Source: Egibacter rhizosphaerae (GTDB lineage: Bacteria; Actinomycetota; Nitriliruptoria; Euzebyales; Egibacteraceae). Taken from it: a stretch of DNA of 64,000 bases. The notes under the pieces are model-generated. The model saw only the letters and a program-made list of their open reading frames with translations, was not told the DNA's origin and ran no database searches. The DNA lies in the NCBI RefSeq assembly GCF_004322855.1, contig NZ_CP036402.1, positions 1,612,001 through 1,676,000 on the forward strand. The letters run 5' to 3'. Below are positions 1 to 9,198 of this stretch, one piece after another. Numbering within the stretch: the first letter of the stretch is position 1; every line of letters begins with the position of its first letter. The position numbers and the translations under genes were made by a program.

Positions 1-1628
1 TCATCAACAACCAGCTCGGCTTCACGACCGCGCCGCACCAGGGCCGCTCCAGCGAGTACGCGACCGATGTCGCGAAGATGGTCCAGGCGCCGATCTTCCA
101 CGTGAACGGAGACGACCCGGAGGCGTGCGTGCGGGTCATGAAGCTCGCCTTCGCGTTCCGGCAGGCGTTCGCGAAGGACGTCGTCGTCGACATGGTCTGC
201 TACCGCCGCCACGGCCACAACGAGAGCGACGACCCCTCGTACACGCAGCCGATCATGTACGAGGCGATCGAGCAGCGCCGCAGCGTGCGCAAGATCTACA
301 CCGAGGAACTCGTCAACCGCGGCGACATCACCGCCGAGGAGGCCGAGGCGTCGATGGACGCCTTCCGCCAGCAGCTCGAGAGCGCCCTCAAGGAGACCCG
401 TGCGTCCACGAGCGGCGCGCTCGAGGAGGCGGACGTCCCACCACCCGAGAGCCACGGGGTGTTGCCCTCGATCGAGACCGGTGTCAGCCGGGAGCAACTC
501 GACCGGATCGTGCACGCGGTGACCTCGTGGCCGGACGGCTTCACCGTGCATCCCAAGCTCGGCCGCCAGCTCAAGAAGCGCCGCGACCTCCTCGAGAAGG
601 ACGCCATCGACTGGGCCATGGGGGAAGCCCTCGCGTTCGGCTCGCTGTGCCTGCAGCAGGTGCCGGTGCGCCTGGCCGGGCAGGACTCGGCACGCGGCAC
701 GTTCAGCCAGCGCCACGCGGTACTCGTCGACTACGAGGGCGGACCCGAACACATGCCGCTCGCGCGGCTCGATCCCGAACAGGCGCCGTTCGCCGTCTAC
801 GACTCGCCGCTATCGGAGTTCGCGGCGATGGGCTTCGAGTACGGCTACTCGGTCGTCCGCAAGGACGCCCTGGTGATGTGGGAGGCCCAGTTCGGTGACT
901 TCATGAACGGCGGCCAGGTCATCATCGACCAGTTCATGGTGGCCGCGGAGGCCAAGTGGAATCAGACCTCCGGACTCGTGCTGCTCCTGCCGCACGGCTA
1001 CGAGGGGCAGGGGCCCGAGCATTCCTCGGCCCGCATCGAGCGCTTCCTCACGCTCGCGGCGCACGACAACATCCAGGCGGCGCAGCCGACCACCGCCGCC
1101 CAATACTTCCACCTGCTGCGTCGCCAGGTCCTGCGCGAGATCCGCAAGCCGCTGATCGTCTTCACCCCGAAGGGGATGCTGCGGGCCAAGGACGCCCAGA
1201 GCCCGGCCGCCGCGTTCGAGCAAGGACACTTCCGCGAGGTCCTGCCCGACCGCGCCCCGCCGGAGCACGTGCGGCGGGTGCTGCTCTGCTCGGGCAAGCT
1301 CGCTCACCAGCTGATGAACGAGCGGGACGAACGGGAGGCTGCTGCGGCCGTCGTGCGCATCGAACAGCTCTACCCCTGGCCCGAGGACCAGATCCTCGAG
1401 GCCATCGAGGCCTTCCCGGACGCGAACGAGGTGTTTTTCGTTCAGGACGAGCCAGAGAACATGGGGCCTTGGCCATTCGCCCACCAGCGACTGCACAGGA
1501 TCCTCCGTGACCGGTGGACGCTCAAGCACATCTCACGCCCCGAGAGCGCGAGCCCCGCGACGGGCAGTCCCGCGATCCACCAGATCGAGGAGCAGGAGCT
1601 GTTCGACGCGACGTTCGACGGGCTGTGA
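1..1628 (+). CDS. kgd: 2-oxoglutarate dehydrogenase E1 / multifunctional KGD, C-terminal part
   Basis: This is the last 541 residues of a gene that begins before the window; the frame is open from base 3. The protein is the thiamine-diphosphate E1 enzyme that decarboxylates 2-oxoglutarate in the TCA cycle. The segment CYRRHGHNESDDPSYTQP is the E1 signature in which HGHNE lies near the cofactor, and the C-terminal transketolase-like segment VRIEQLYPWPEDQI is typical of SucA/KGD. In many actinobacteria this gene also carries an N-terminal succinyltransferase domain (about 1,200 residues in all), but that part is outside the window, so the exact form cannot be told. It ends with TGA at 1626-1628. 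Confidence 0.95.
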   Translation, partial: INNQLGFTTAPHQGRSSEYATDVAKMVQAPIFHVNGDDPEACVRVMKLAFAFRQAFAKDVVVDMVCYRRHGHNESDDPSYTQPIMYEAIEQRRSVRKIYTEELVNRGDITAEEAEASMDAFRQQLESALKETRASTSGALEEADVPPPESHGVLPSIETGVSREQLDRIVHAVTSWPDGFTVHPKLGRQLKKRRDLLEKDAIDWAMGEALAFGSLCLQQVPVRLAGQDSARGTFSQRHAVLVDYEGGPEHMPLARLDPEQAPFAVYDSPLSEFAAMGFEYGYSVVRKDALVMWEAQFGDFMNGGQVIIDQFMVAAEAKWNQTSGLVLLLPHGYEGQGPEHSSARIERFLTLAAHDNIQAAQPTTAAQYFHLLRRQVLREIRKPLIVFTPKGMLRAKDAQSPAAAFEQGHFREVLPDRAPPEHVRRVLLCSGKLAHQLMNERDEREAAAAVVRIEQLYPWPEDQILEAIEAFPDANEVFFVQDEPENMGPWPFAHQRLHRILRDRWTLKHISRPESASPATGSPAIHQIEEQELFDATFDGL

Positions 1629-1688
1629 ACCGATAGGGTGCGCGGTTAGCCCTGCCCCGGCAGGTCATCCGGATCGGGAGGAAGCGAC

Positions 1689-2117
1689 GTGAGCATCGTG
1701 CTCGGATACGCCGAGTCCCCTCAAGGGCTGGCCGCTCTCGACGAGGCGGCCGCCGAGGCGCAGCTCCGGGACGCACGGCTGCACATCGTGCGCTACGTGG
1801 GCCACGACAGCGGGGACAGCCCCACGCGCCTGCGCGAGGAGCACGCGGAGGCCGAGGAGATCGAGAAGCGCCTCGAGGCTCTACGGGAACAGCTCGTCGA
1901 ACGATCCGTGGAGGTTTCGGTAGAGGTGCGCCACGGACTGCGGCAGGGCGTCTCCGAGGCCCTGCTCGACACGGCCGACCGCGAAGGCGCGAAACTCGTC
2001 GTCATCGGGATGCGTCGCCGCTCTCCGGTGGGCAAGGTCGTGATGGGCAGCGTCGTCCAGGACGTCCTGCTCGGTGCCGACTGCCCGGTCCTGGCCGTGA
2101 AGGCGCCCGACTCGTAG
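1689..2117 (+). CDS. Universal stress protein (UspA family)
   Basis: A 142-residue protein of one Usp domain, the usual length. The C-terminal ATP-binding motif G-x2-G-x9-G-(S/T) is represented by the segment GMRRRSPVGKVVMGSVVQDV, followed by the family ending CPVLAVKAP. It is expected to be cytoplasmic and to bind ATP in stress or starvation. The GTG start is set by the strong ribosome-binding site GGGAGGAA, a few bases upstream. It lies 60 bp after kgd on the same strand and converges with the TRAP permease gene, whose stop is 23 bp away. The biological trigger cannot be read from the sequence. Confidence 0.9.
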   Translation: MSIVLGYAESPQGLAALDEAAAEAQLRDARLHIVRYVGHDSGDSPTRLREEHAEAEEIEKRLEALREQLVERSVEVSVEVRHGLRQGVSEALLDTADREGAKLVVIGMRRRSPVGKVVMGSVVQDVLLGADCPVLAVKAPDS

Positions 2118-2139
2118 CCGTCGACCCGACTCGGGACAC

Positions 2140-4410
2140 CTACACCGCGGCCTTCTCCACGGCCCGGCGGGAGCGGCCGGTCCACCACTGCCAGACGAAG
2201 ACCGCGGCGCCGACCCCCAGCCCGAGCCCGTCGGTGATCGGATCGCCGTACAACAGCGCCAACCCGACACCGATCATCAGCGCGCGTACGACGGGGTTGA
2301 GCTTGCGGTCCATGAAGCCGGCGACACCCGTCCCCAGGAAGAAGATGCCAGCAACTGCCGTGATGACCGCCAGGCTGCCGAAGGCCCACGTCCAATCCTG
2401 GAGCAACAGCTCGGGTGACAGGACGAACATGTACGGCACGAGGAATCCGCCGAGCGCTATTCGGACAGACTGCACCCCTGTCATGAACGGATTGCTCCTC
2501 GCGATACCCGACGCCGCGTAGGAAGCGAGCGACACCGGAGGGGTGATGTCGGCCATCACGCCGAAGTAATACACGAAGAAGTGCGCGGCGATCAGCGGGA
2601 CGGGATCGAAGACGAGCAGCGCCGGTGCCGCGAGCGTCGCGGTGATCACGTAGTTCGCGGTCGTCGGCAACCCGATCCCGAGGATCAAGCACGCGATCAT
2701 CGCGAAGATCATCGTGAAGATCAGCGTCTCGTTCGCGAGCTGCAGGATCCCGTCGGACAACCGGAGACCGAGGCCGGTGAGCGTGACCACGCCGGCGATG
2801 AGCCCGGCGGCGGCGCACGCCGCGATGACCGGCAGGGCGATGCGTGCCGCGTCCACCAGGCCGTCGAGCAGGGTGGTGATCGTCAGCCGGTCCTCGAGAC
2901 TGCGCCATTTGTTGATCATCACCGCGATGACCTGCACCACGAGGTTGACGACCACGGTGGCGTACACCGCGTAGAGCGCGGAGGTCAGGGGCGTGAAGCC
3001 CATCGCGAGGATGATGAAGATGAAGATGATCGGGATGAGCAGGTAGCCCTTGGTGAACATGAGCCGAGGGACGTTCGGGAGTTGATCCCGCGGCAGGCCA
3101 CGCACCCCCTGGCGCTTCGACTCGTAGTGGATCACCACGAACTGGGCGGTGAAGTAGAGGATCGCCGGGATGATCGCGGCCTGGATGATCTCGATGTAGG
3201 GGATGCCCGTGAACTCGATCATGATGAAGGCGGCGGCGCCCATGATCGGCGGGGCCAACTGGCCGCCCGTGGACGAGGAGGCCTCGATCGCACCCGCGAA
3301 CTCGGCCTTGTAGCCGGCGCGCTTCATCATCGGGATCGTGAACGCGCCGTTGCCGACGGTGTTGGCCACTGAACTGCCCGTGATCGTCCCCGAGAACGCA
3401 CTGGTCAGCACGCCCACCTTTCCGGGGCCCCCGGTCATCCAACCGGTCGCGCCGAACGCGAGTTGGGTGAAGAAGCGCTCCATTCCGGTGCGCTGCAACA
3501 TCGACGCGAACACCATGAACATGAAGATGAACGTCGACGAGATCGCGATCGGCGTCCCGAAGATGCCCTCGCTGCCGAGGAAGGAGTTGGCGATGATCCG
3601 GTCGATCGTGTAGCCGCTGTGCTGGAAGAACCCCGGCAGGTGGGGCCCGAGGTAGGCGTACCCGAGCGCCGCCATGGAGACAGCGACCAGCGGCGTCCCG
3701 ATGACCCGCTGGACGGCGACGAGCACCAACAGGGTGCCGAGCACCCCGAAGGCGATGTCGACCTCGGTCTCGATGCCCGCGCGGCGGGCGACCTCATCCC
3801 CGAAGAGGAACAGGTACATCCCGGAACTGAAGCCACCGACCGCCAGAACGAGGTCGGCGATGGGCATCCCGAGGATGTGCCAGGGCAGGTGACGGGCGAT
3901 CTGGACGACCGCGAGCACCCCGACGGCGGGCAGCACCGCGTGGAGACCCGCCTCCTCGGTGGCCACGAGATAGCCGAGCACCGCCAAGCCCACGAGGGTG
4001 AGCACCCAACTGCGGCGCTTCTCCTTCGGGCCCGGGTGCTGCTTCGCCGGGTAGAGCAGGAAGATCAGCCCGAGCGCGCCCGCCAGGTGCAACGGGCGGT
4101 GCTGATGGGTCGGCAGCGTGCCCACGATCGCGGTGTAGACGTGAAAGAGCGTGTAACCGAGCGCCAGGAGGAAGATCGCCCATCGCCAGAAGGCGCGCAT
4201 TTGGCTGCGCGTACCGGGCTGCGAGTCGGCGAAGCTCTGAGCCTCCAGCTGCTCCACGTGTTCCGAGAGGTCCTCGCTCTCGGCGTCGCCGCGATCGAGG
4301 TTCTCGGGTGTCTGGCCCCGCTGGGCGTGAGGGTCGTTCCAGCCGTCGCCACTGCCGGCTGCGCCCGGCTCCGCGCTCCGCTTGGAATCCTCGCCCATGG
4401 CGTCCCTCAC
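2140..4410 (-). CDS. TRAP transporter fused permease (DctQM-type, TAXI system)
   Basis: A 756-residue polytopic membrane protein: a hydrophilic N-terminus of about 70 residues, then many hydrophobic helices, including the DctM-type large-subunit region (for example ITGSSVANTVGNGAFTIPMM and GIGLPTTANYVI). Fused 4TM plus 12TM permeases of this kind work with TAXI-type binding proteins to import organic acids using ion gradients. The GTG start overlaps the stop of the DUF1850 gene by 4 bp (GTGA), pointing to translational coupling; an in-frame ATG at 4398 is the alternative. It is the last gene of the minus-strand run that begins at 10115. The substrate is unknown. Confidence 0.93.
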   Translation of the reverse strand: MRDAMGEDSKRSAEPGAAGSGDGWNDPHAQRGQTPENLDRGDAESEDLSEHVEQLEAQSFADSQPGTRSQMRAFWRWAIFLLALGYTLFHVYTAIVGTLPTHQHRPLHLAGALGLIFLLYPAKQHPGPKEKRRSWVLTLVGLAVLGYLVATEEAGLHAVLPAVGVLAVVQIARHLPWHILGMPIADLVLAVGGFSSGMYLFLFGDEVARRAGIETEVDIAFGVLGTLLVLVAVQRVIGTPLVAVSMAALGYAYLGPHLPGFFQHSGYTIDRIIANSFLGSEGIFGTPIAISSTFIFMFMVFASMLQRTGMERFFTQLAFGATGWMTGGPGKVGVLTSAFSGTITGSSVANTVGNGAFTIPMMKRAGYKAEFAGAIEASSSTGGQLAPPIMGAAAFIMIEFTGIPYIEIIQAAIIPAILYFTAQFVVIHYESKRQGVRGLPRDQLPNVPRLMFTKGYLLIPIIFIFIILAMGFTPLTSALYAVYATVVVNLVVQVIAVMINKWRSLEDRLTITTLLDGLVDAARIALPVIAACAAAGLIAGVVTLTGLGLRLSDGILQLANETLIFTMIFAMIACLILGIGLPTTANYVITATLAAPALLVFDPVPLIAAHFFVYYFGVMADITPPVSLASYAASGIARSNPFMTGVQSVRIALGGFLVPYMFVLSPELLLQDWTWAFGSLAVITAVAGIFFLGTGVAGFMDRKLNPVVRALMIGVGLALLYGDPITDGLGLGVGAAVFVWQWWTGRSRRAVEKAAV

Positions 4411-4991
4411 TGACCCGACACGTCGTCGCCCGCCAGGACCTCGACGTGCGCTCCGGGTTCGACCAGGTCGAGGAATCGGACCTCCTCGCCGTCCGCGAAC
4501 TCGATGGTGTGGTCGACGTCCGCGCTTCCCGCCACTACCAGCAGCGATCCGAGAGGACGGCTGTCGTGCACCACCCGGTAGGCCCCGTCCTCAGCGATGA
4601 ACTCGGTCATCTCGCCGTCGATCTCCTCGGGGCCGGCCGGTAGATTCGCGCCGAACTCGTCGAACCACAACTCCTCGATCGCCACGGTGTCGCGGTCCAG
4701 CACCGAGAAGGTCTCGTAGACCATGCGCCGCGTCACCGAGTGCCGGTGCTCGAGCCGGAACTCCTCGCCCACCCGGACCTCGCGCTCGTGCACCGTCTCG
4801 TCGTCTCCTCGATCGACGATCTGCAGGGTTGTGGCCCCCGATGCTTGCAGGCCGAGCACGGCCACCCCGACGGACAGAGCGACCAGTCCGGCGCCGGCCG
4901 CGAACAGCCACCGGCGCCGGGGCCGAGGGTTCACGGGCGGCGCAGCGAACGGATCCGGCTGCGCCGCCCGTGAGGCCCGAGGGTCAGTCAA
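4407..4991 (-). CDS. DUF1850 domain protein of the TAXI-TRAP system
   Basis: A 194-residue protein with a proline/arginine-rich N-terminus, one membrane anchor (about residues 30-50, WLFAAGAGLVALSVGVAVLG) and an extracytoplasmic domain. The segment FRLEHRHSVTRRMVYETFSV matches DUF1850 proteins, which are known to sit between TAXI binding proteins and fused TRAP permeases, as here. The frame is open far upstream, so the start must be inferred. I chose TTG at 4991 because it overlaps the TAXI stop and has GAGGAG upstream; a GTG at 4934, just before the membrane segment, is possible. Its role in transport is not established. Confidence 0.8.
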   Translation of the reverse strand: MTDPRASRAAQPDPFAAPPVNPRPRRRWLFAAGAGLVALSVGVAVLGLQASGATTLQIVDRGDDETVHEREVRVGEEFRLEHRHSVTRRMVYETFSVLDRDTVAIEELWFDEFGANLPAGPEEIDGEMTEFIAEDGAYRVVHDSRPLGSLLVVAGSADVDHTIEFADGEEVRFLDLVEPGAHVEVLAGDDVSGQ

Positions 4992-6129
4992 GCGCGTCCT
5001 GCTCCTCGTAGTAGGCCTCCGCGCCGGGGTGAAGCGGGATGCCCCCCTCACCGTCGACCGCGGTGTCGATCTGGATCTGCTCACCGACGGCGTGAGCCTC
5101 GGCGATCTGTTCGCGCTCGTCGTACAGCACGCGGGTGAGGTCATAGACGAGGTCCTCGTCCATGTCCGACGGGGCGTACATGGTCGCCCAGTTGGTGACG
5201 AAGGTGGCCGGCTCCTCCTGGTCCGGGTACGTCTCGGGCTCGACCTCGAGCGTCGAGAGGGTCGGGTCGGCATCGAGCGCCGCGTCGAGCGGATCGCCCT
5301 CGATGCTGACGAGGTTGAGGTCGGTCGCGGTCGCGGCCTCCTCGATGCTCGCGGCGGGCAGGGCGAGGATCGCGAAGGCGGCGTCGATCTGGCCGTCGCG
5401 AAGGTTGTCGGCGGCGTCGCCGAACGTGTCGCCGAACGCCTCGATGTCGTCCTCGGGGTCGATGTCGTGGAACTCGAGGAGGTCGCGGGCGAGCACCTCG
5501 GTGCCGCTGCCCGGAGGACCGAGGTCCACGCGCTGGCCCTCCATGTCCGCGATCGTCTCGATTCCGGAGTCCTCGCGGGCGACGACCTGCATGACCTCGC
5601 CGTAAACGTTGCCGACGATGTTGAAGTCGTGGTCCTCGCCCTCGAACTCGCCCTCGCCGGCGTACGCATCCGCAGCCACACCGTTGACCGCCATGCCGAC
5701 GTCGAGCTCACCGGCGGTGATCAGCCGCGCGTTCTCCACCGAAGCGCCGGTGGCCTGGGTGCTCACGTTGACGCCGTCGATCTCGGTGCTCCACACGCCG
5801 GCGATGGCGCCGCCCAGCGGGTAGTAGGTGCCGCCGGTGGAGCCGGTGCCGAGCGTGAGGTGCGCCTCGTCGGCGGCGGGCTCCTCGTCGTCCGGCTCCT
5901 CGTCGTCCGGCTCCTCGTCGTCCGGCTCGTCGTCGTCCGGCTCGTCGTCGTCCGGTTCGTCGTCGTCCGGTTCGTCGTCGTCCGGCTCGTCGGGTTCCTC
6001 GTCCGGTTCGTCATCGACGTCGGCCACGTCCTCGTCGGCCTCCTCGCAGGCCGCGAGTGTCAGTGCGACGATGGCCAGCAGCGCGATGAGCATCGCGAGC
6101 GTGCGCCCTCTTACGCGGTGTGTCGTCAT
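4984..6129 (-). CDS. TAXI-family TRAP substrate-binding lipoprotein
   Basis: A 381-residue extracytoplasmic solute receptor. A lipoprotein signal ends at LTLAAC (lipidated Cys28). It is followed by a linker of about 55 residues made almost only of Asp, Glu and Pro in five-residue repeats, then the mature domain starting LTLGTGSTGGTYYPLGGAIA, which is the TAXI-family opening motif. The domain would hand an organic anion to the fused permease. The gene lies 89 bp downstream of the acyl-CoA synthetase gene and overlaps the DUF1850 gene, so it probably belongs to the RpiR-headed operon. The acidic linker is unusually long and encoded by near-identical 15-bp units. Confidence 0.92.
   Translation of the reverse strand: MTTHRVRGRTLAMLIALLAIVALTLAACEEADEDVADVDDEPDEEPDEPDDDEPDDDEPDDDEPDDDEPDDEEPDDEEPDDEEPAADEAHLTLGTGSTGGTYYPLGGAIAGVWSTEIDGVNVSTQATGASVENARLITAGELDVGMAVNGVAADAYAGEGEFEGEDHDFNIVGNVYGEVMQVVAREDSGIETIADMEGQRVDLGPPGSGTEVLARDLLEFHDIDPEDDIEAFGDTFGDAADNLRDGQIDAAFAILALPAASIEEAATATDLNLVSIEGDPLDAALDADPTLSTLEVEPETYPDQEEPATFVTNWATMYAPSDMDEDLVYDLTRVLYDEREQIAEAHAVGEQIQIDTAVDGEGGIPLHPGAEAYYEEQDALD
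5876..6030 (-). repeat. 15-bp coding tandem repeat (Asp/Glu/Pro linker of the TAXI lipoprotein)
   Basis: About nine imperfect copies of a 15-bp unit read on the minus strand as variants of five residues, DEPDD/EEPDD. The unit length keeps the reading frame, so copy number can change without breaking the gene. The stretch lies between the lipidated cysteine and the folded binding domain. Confidence 0.9.
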
Positions 6130-6217
6130 CTGCCTTCTCCTTGTCTCGGTGCTGCGGTCGTGCGGACGATGCCCTCCCCCGGGTGCTCCGTGGGAAGCGA
6201 GAGGTCCTGGCGGCCGT

Positions 6218-8416
6218 TCACCTCCCTGCGTGTTCCGGGTTCATGGCGATCGATTCGACCCTCCGTCCCGGCGTCGCGAGCCCGATCCGCGTGTCGACGA
6301 CGACACGCACATCGACCACCGCGAGGCCGTCCGGATGGGCGATGACGGGATTGAGGTCGAGTTCGGCGATCCCGGGCTCGGCTGCCACCAGCCGGGACAC
6401 GCCGGTCAGCAGCGCGCGCAGCGCCGCGCGATCGACCGGGGCAGCGCCCCGGTGACCGTCGAGCAGCGGGGCGACGGCGAGTTCGGCGAGCATCTCGTCG
6501 CACTCGGTCGGGGTGACGGGCACGGCGCGGAAAGCGGTGTCGCGCAGCACCTCCACGGCCGTGCCGCCCGCGCCGACCGCGAGCAGGGGCCCGAAGGACG
6601 GATCGGTGGTCACCCCGACGATCAGCTCCACGCCGCGAGGGGCCATGGGCGTGACGAGGACGCCGTCGACGGAGGCGTCCGGCTGGGCCGCGGTCACCGC
6701 CCCGACGACCCGCTCGAAGCCGGCCGCGGCATCCTCGGCGTTACCGACGTCCAGGAGCACCCCGCCCGCGTCGGACTTGTGCACGACGTCGGGGGAGACG
6801 ATCTTCAGCGCTGCCGGGCCACCCAGCGCGGTGACCGCGTCGGCGGCGACGTCCGGATCGGTCGCGAGCGTCCAAGGCCCCACCGGCAGCCCGTGCGCCT
6901 CGAGCAGCGCACGCCCCTCGGGCTCGGTCAGCGCGCGGCGTTCGCCGCCAGCGCGATCGGCCCGGTCCGTACGCTCGCCCCGGGACCGGTGGGCGAACCC
7001 CGAGCGCATCTCGGCGGTGGCGCGAAAGCGGCCACGTTCCTCGAGTGCCGCCACGCACCGCGCAGCGGTCTCGATCGAGCCGTGCACCGGCACGCCCGAG
7101 CCGCGGAGCAGGTCGTGGGCCGGTGGATGCGCGGGCGCGTAAGCGCTCTGCACCACCAACGGCTTACCGGCGTTTGCCGCCATCTCGGCCATGCGTGCCG
7201 CGGCCTGCTCCTCGGCCTCGGCGAGCTCGTCGCTGAAGCGGATCCCGTACCCACCCAACAGGCCGACGCAGAGCATCCCGTCGATAGACGGATCGTCGAG
7301 GAGCGCCTCGAGGCAGGGCTCGAACACCCGCGGGTCCCGGTCGGTGGCACCGGCGACATCGACGGGGTTCCGGGTGGAGGCCGCGTCCGGCAGGACCTCG
7401 GCGAGCCGCTCCCGCGTCGATGCCGTGAGCGCGGGCAACTCGAGACCGTGCGCGGCGAGCGCATCCGCGGCCACGGTGCCGTGACCGCCGCCATCGGTGA
7501 GCACGCCCACACGCGGGCTGGGCAGGGCCGGCTGCTGCAGAAGTGTCTCCGCCACCGGCACGAGCTCGTCCGACCGCTCGACGACCACGATCCCGGCCTG
7601 CCGCAACACGGCCTCGGCGACCGCGTGGCTGCCGGCGACCGCACCGGTGTGGCTCAGCGCCGAGCGTTGCGCGGCCTCCGAGCGGCCCGCCTTGTAGCAC
7701 ACGATGGGCTTGTGCCCGGCGAGGTTCGCCGCGGACCGGAGCAACGCCCGGCCGTCACGGAACCCCTCGGCGTAGGTGAGCACCGCACCCGTGTCCGGGT
7801 CGTCACGCAGGTAGTCGAGCAGCTCGTGGTAGCGCAGGCCCGCCTCGTTGCCGATGCCCACGTACGTGCTGAATCCCAGCGAGGTCTCGTGGGCGACCTC
7901 GGTGAACAACGACAAAGCCATGTTCCCGCTCTGACACAGCAGGGCGAGCCGTCCCTGCGGCACGTCGGAGGCGCCGACGAGGTTGAGCCGTGCCGGCAGG
8001 TTGAACACCCCGTTGGTGTTGGGGCCGATGAGGCCGATGCCCTCACCGGCGGCGACTCCGCGGATCTCGGCCTCGAGCGCCGCGCCGTCCTCGCCGGTCT
8101 CCCCGAACCCCACGGCGATCACGACGGCCGCGCCGACGCCCTTGCGCCCGCACTCGCGGAGCAGCCCGGCCACCGCGGAGGCCGGGGTGACGATCAACGC
8201 GAGGTCGACGGAGCCATCGATCGACGTCACCGACGGGTAGGCCGGAAGGCCGAGAACCTCGGTCTCCCGGGGATTCACCGGATAGATCGACCCCGGGAAC
8301 CCGTCCGACAACAGCGTGCGGATCGCCTGATACCCGCGTTTGAGGGGGTTGGTCGACGCGCCGACGACCGCGACGCTGCGCGGGTCGAGCAGGGCAGCGA
8401 CGGGATCGGCCATCAT
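6218..8416 (-). CDS. NDP-forming acyl-CoA synthetase (acetate-CoA ligase family)
   Basis: A 732-residue enzyme that forms acyl-CoA from a carboxylate, CoA and a nucleoside triphosphate, giving NDP and phosphate. Domains in order: CoA-binding Rossmann domain (SVAVVGASTNPLKRGYQAIR), succinyl-CoA-ligase-like domains with the phospho-acceptor histidine in ALSHTGAVAG (His256), and a C-terminal ATP-grasp domain (LKIVSPDVVHKSDAGGVLLD). The start ATG overlaps the preceding hydratase stop (ATGA) and follows GGGAGGG. Its place between an enoyl-CoA hydratase-like gene and a TRAP importer suggests it activates the imported acid. The acid itself cannot be deduced. Confidence 0.92.
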   Translation of the reverse strand: MMADPVAALLDPRSVAVVGASTNPLKRGYQAIRTLLSDGFPGSIYPVNPRETEVLGLPAYPSVTSIDGSVDLALIVTPASAVAGLLRECGRKGVGAAVVIAVGFGETGEDGAALEAEIRGVAAGEGIGLIGPNTNGVFNLPARLNLVGASDVPQGRLALLCQSGNMALSLFTEVAHETSLGFSTYVGIGNEAGLRYHELLDYLRDDPDTGAVLTYAEGFRDGRALLRSAANLAGHKPIVCYKAGRSEAAQRSALSHTGAVAGSHAVAEAVLRQAGIVVVERSDELVPVAETLLQQPALPSPRVGVLTDGGGHGTVAADALAAHGLELPALTASTRERLAEVLPDAASTRNPVDVAGATDRDPRVFEPCLEALLDDPSIDGMLCVGLLGGYGIRFSDELAEAEEQAAARMAEMAANAGKPLVVQSAYAPAHPPAHDLLRGSGVPVHGSIETAARCVAALEERGRFRATAEMRSGFAHRSRGERTDRADRAGGERRALTEPEGRALLEAHGLPVGPWTLATDPDVAADAVTALGGPAALKIVSPDVVHKSDAGGVLLDVGNAEDAAAGFERVVGAVTAAQPDASVDGVLVTPMAPRGVELIVGVTTDPSFGPLLAVGAGGTAVEVLRDTAFRAVPVTPTECDEMLAELAVAPLLDGHRGAAPVDRAALRALLTGVSRLVAAEPGIAELDLNPVIAHPDGLAVVDVRVVVDTRIGLATPGRRVESIAMNPEHAGR

Positions 8417-9198
8417 CGGCCCTCCCGGTCGCCGCGGTCGTCGGTGAAGGTCTGGACGCCACGCTCCCAGTCGTCGGTGCCCATGCACTCGAGCAGCGAC
8501 TCCGCCTCGTACGTCAACGCCTCGTCGGGGGTCAGCGCACCGGCGCGGTTCAACGCCTGCTTGGCCAAACGCAACGGGCGAGCCGGTTGATCGGCGAGCT
8601 CCCGCGCGACCTCGACGGCCCGCTCCTGCACCCGCTCGCTCGCCACCGCCTCGGTCGCGAGTCCCCATGCCGCAGCCTGGACGCCGGAGACGGGACGTCC
8701 GAGGAGCAGGAGCTGCTTCGCGCGGAGGTGCCCGACCAGCAACGGCAGCCGTTGCACGACGCCACCGCCGACGAACGTCCCGAGGCCGATCTCGGGTAGC
8801 CGGAACTGCACGTCCTCCGCCGCGATCACGACGTCAGCGCTCCAGGCGATCTCGGCGCCGGCACCGATCGCGTGCCCGTGCACCCCCGCCACTACCGGCT
8901 GCGGCATCTGCTGCAGGAACCGGCAGATGCGCTGACCGGCCCACACGTACGCCCGGCGCTCGGCGGGCGTCCGCGTGCGATCCGCGTGCGCCTTGAGATC
9001 CGCCCCCGCGCAAAAGGCGCGGCCCTCACCGGTCAACACGATGGCGCGGACGGTGGGATAGCCGGCGACGCCCTCGAGCACCGCCTCGAGGTCCGCGTAG
9101 AGCTCCTCGGACACGGCGTTCAGACGGTCCGGGCGGTCGAGACGGACGTGACAGATCCCGTCCTCGACCTCGCTGTGGACGAACACCTCGCGGGTCAT
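8413..9198 (-). CDS. Enoyl-CoA hydratase/isomerase family protein
   Basis: A 261-residue crotonase-fold protein. The oxyanion-hole regions (FCAGADLKAH and GVHGHAIGAGAEIAWSADVV) and the PEIGLG helix are clear. At the position of the second catalytic glutamate of mitochondrial hydratase (in AMEM) this protein appears to have AKQL, so glutamine may replace it and hydratase activity is not certain; that alignment is by eye. The gene overlaps both neighbours by ATGA and is the second gene of the presumed RpiR-TRAP operon, where it would process the CoA thioester made by the next gene. Confidence 0.9.
   Translation of the reverse strand: MTREVFVHSEVEDGICHVRLDRPDRLNAVSEELYADLEAVLEGVAGYPTVRAIVLTGEGRAFCAGADLKAHADRTRTPAERRAYVWAGQRICRFLQQMPQPVVAGVHGHAIGAGAEIAWSADVVIAAEDVQFRLPEIGLGTFVGGGVVQRLPLLVGHLRAKQLLLLGRPVSGVQAAAWGLATEAVASERVQERAVEVARELADQPARPLRLAKQALNRAGALTPDEALTYEAESLLECMGTDDWERGVQTFTDDRGDREGR

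Noticed and set aside
4407-5711. A 434-residue version of the DUF1850 protein
   Set aside because: The first 240 codons are antisense-like Ser/Arg/Thr-rich sequence overlapping the TAXI gene in another frame; only the last 194 codons look like protein.
4723-6345. Plus-strand frame with repeated LLVVRLVV segments resembling membrane helices
   Set aside because: It is the antisense of the acidic TAXI linker and of the DUF1850 gene; the hydrophobic repeats mirror the Asp/Glu codons.
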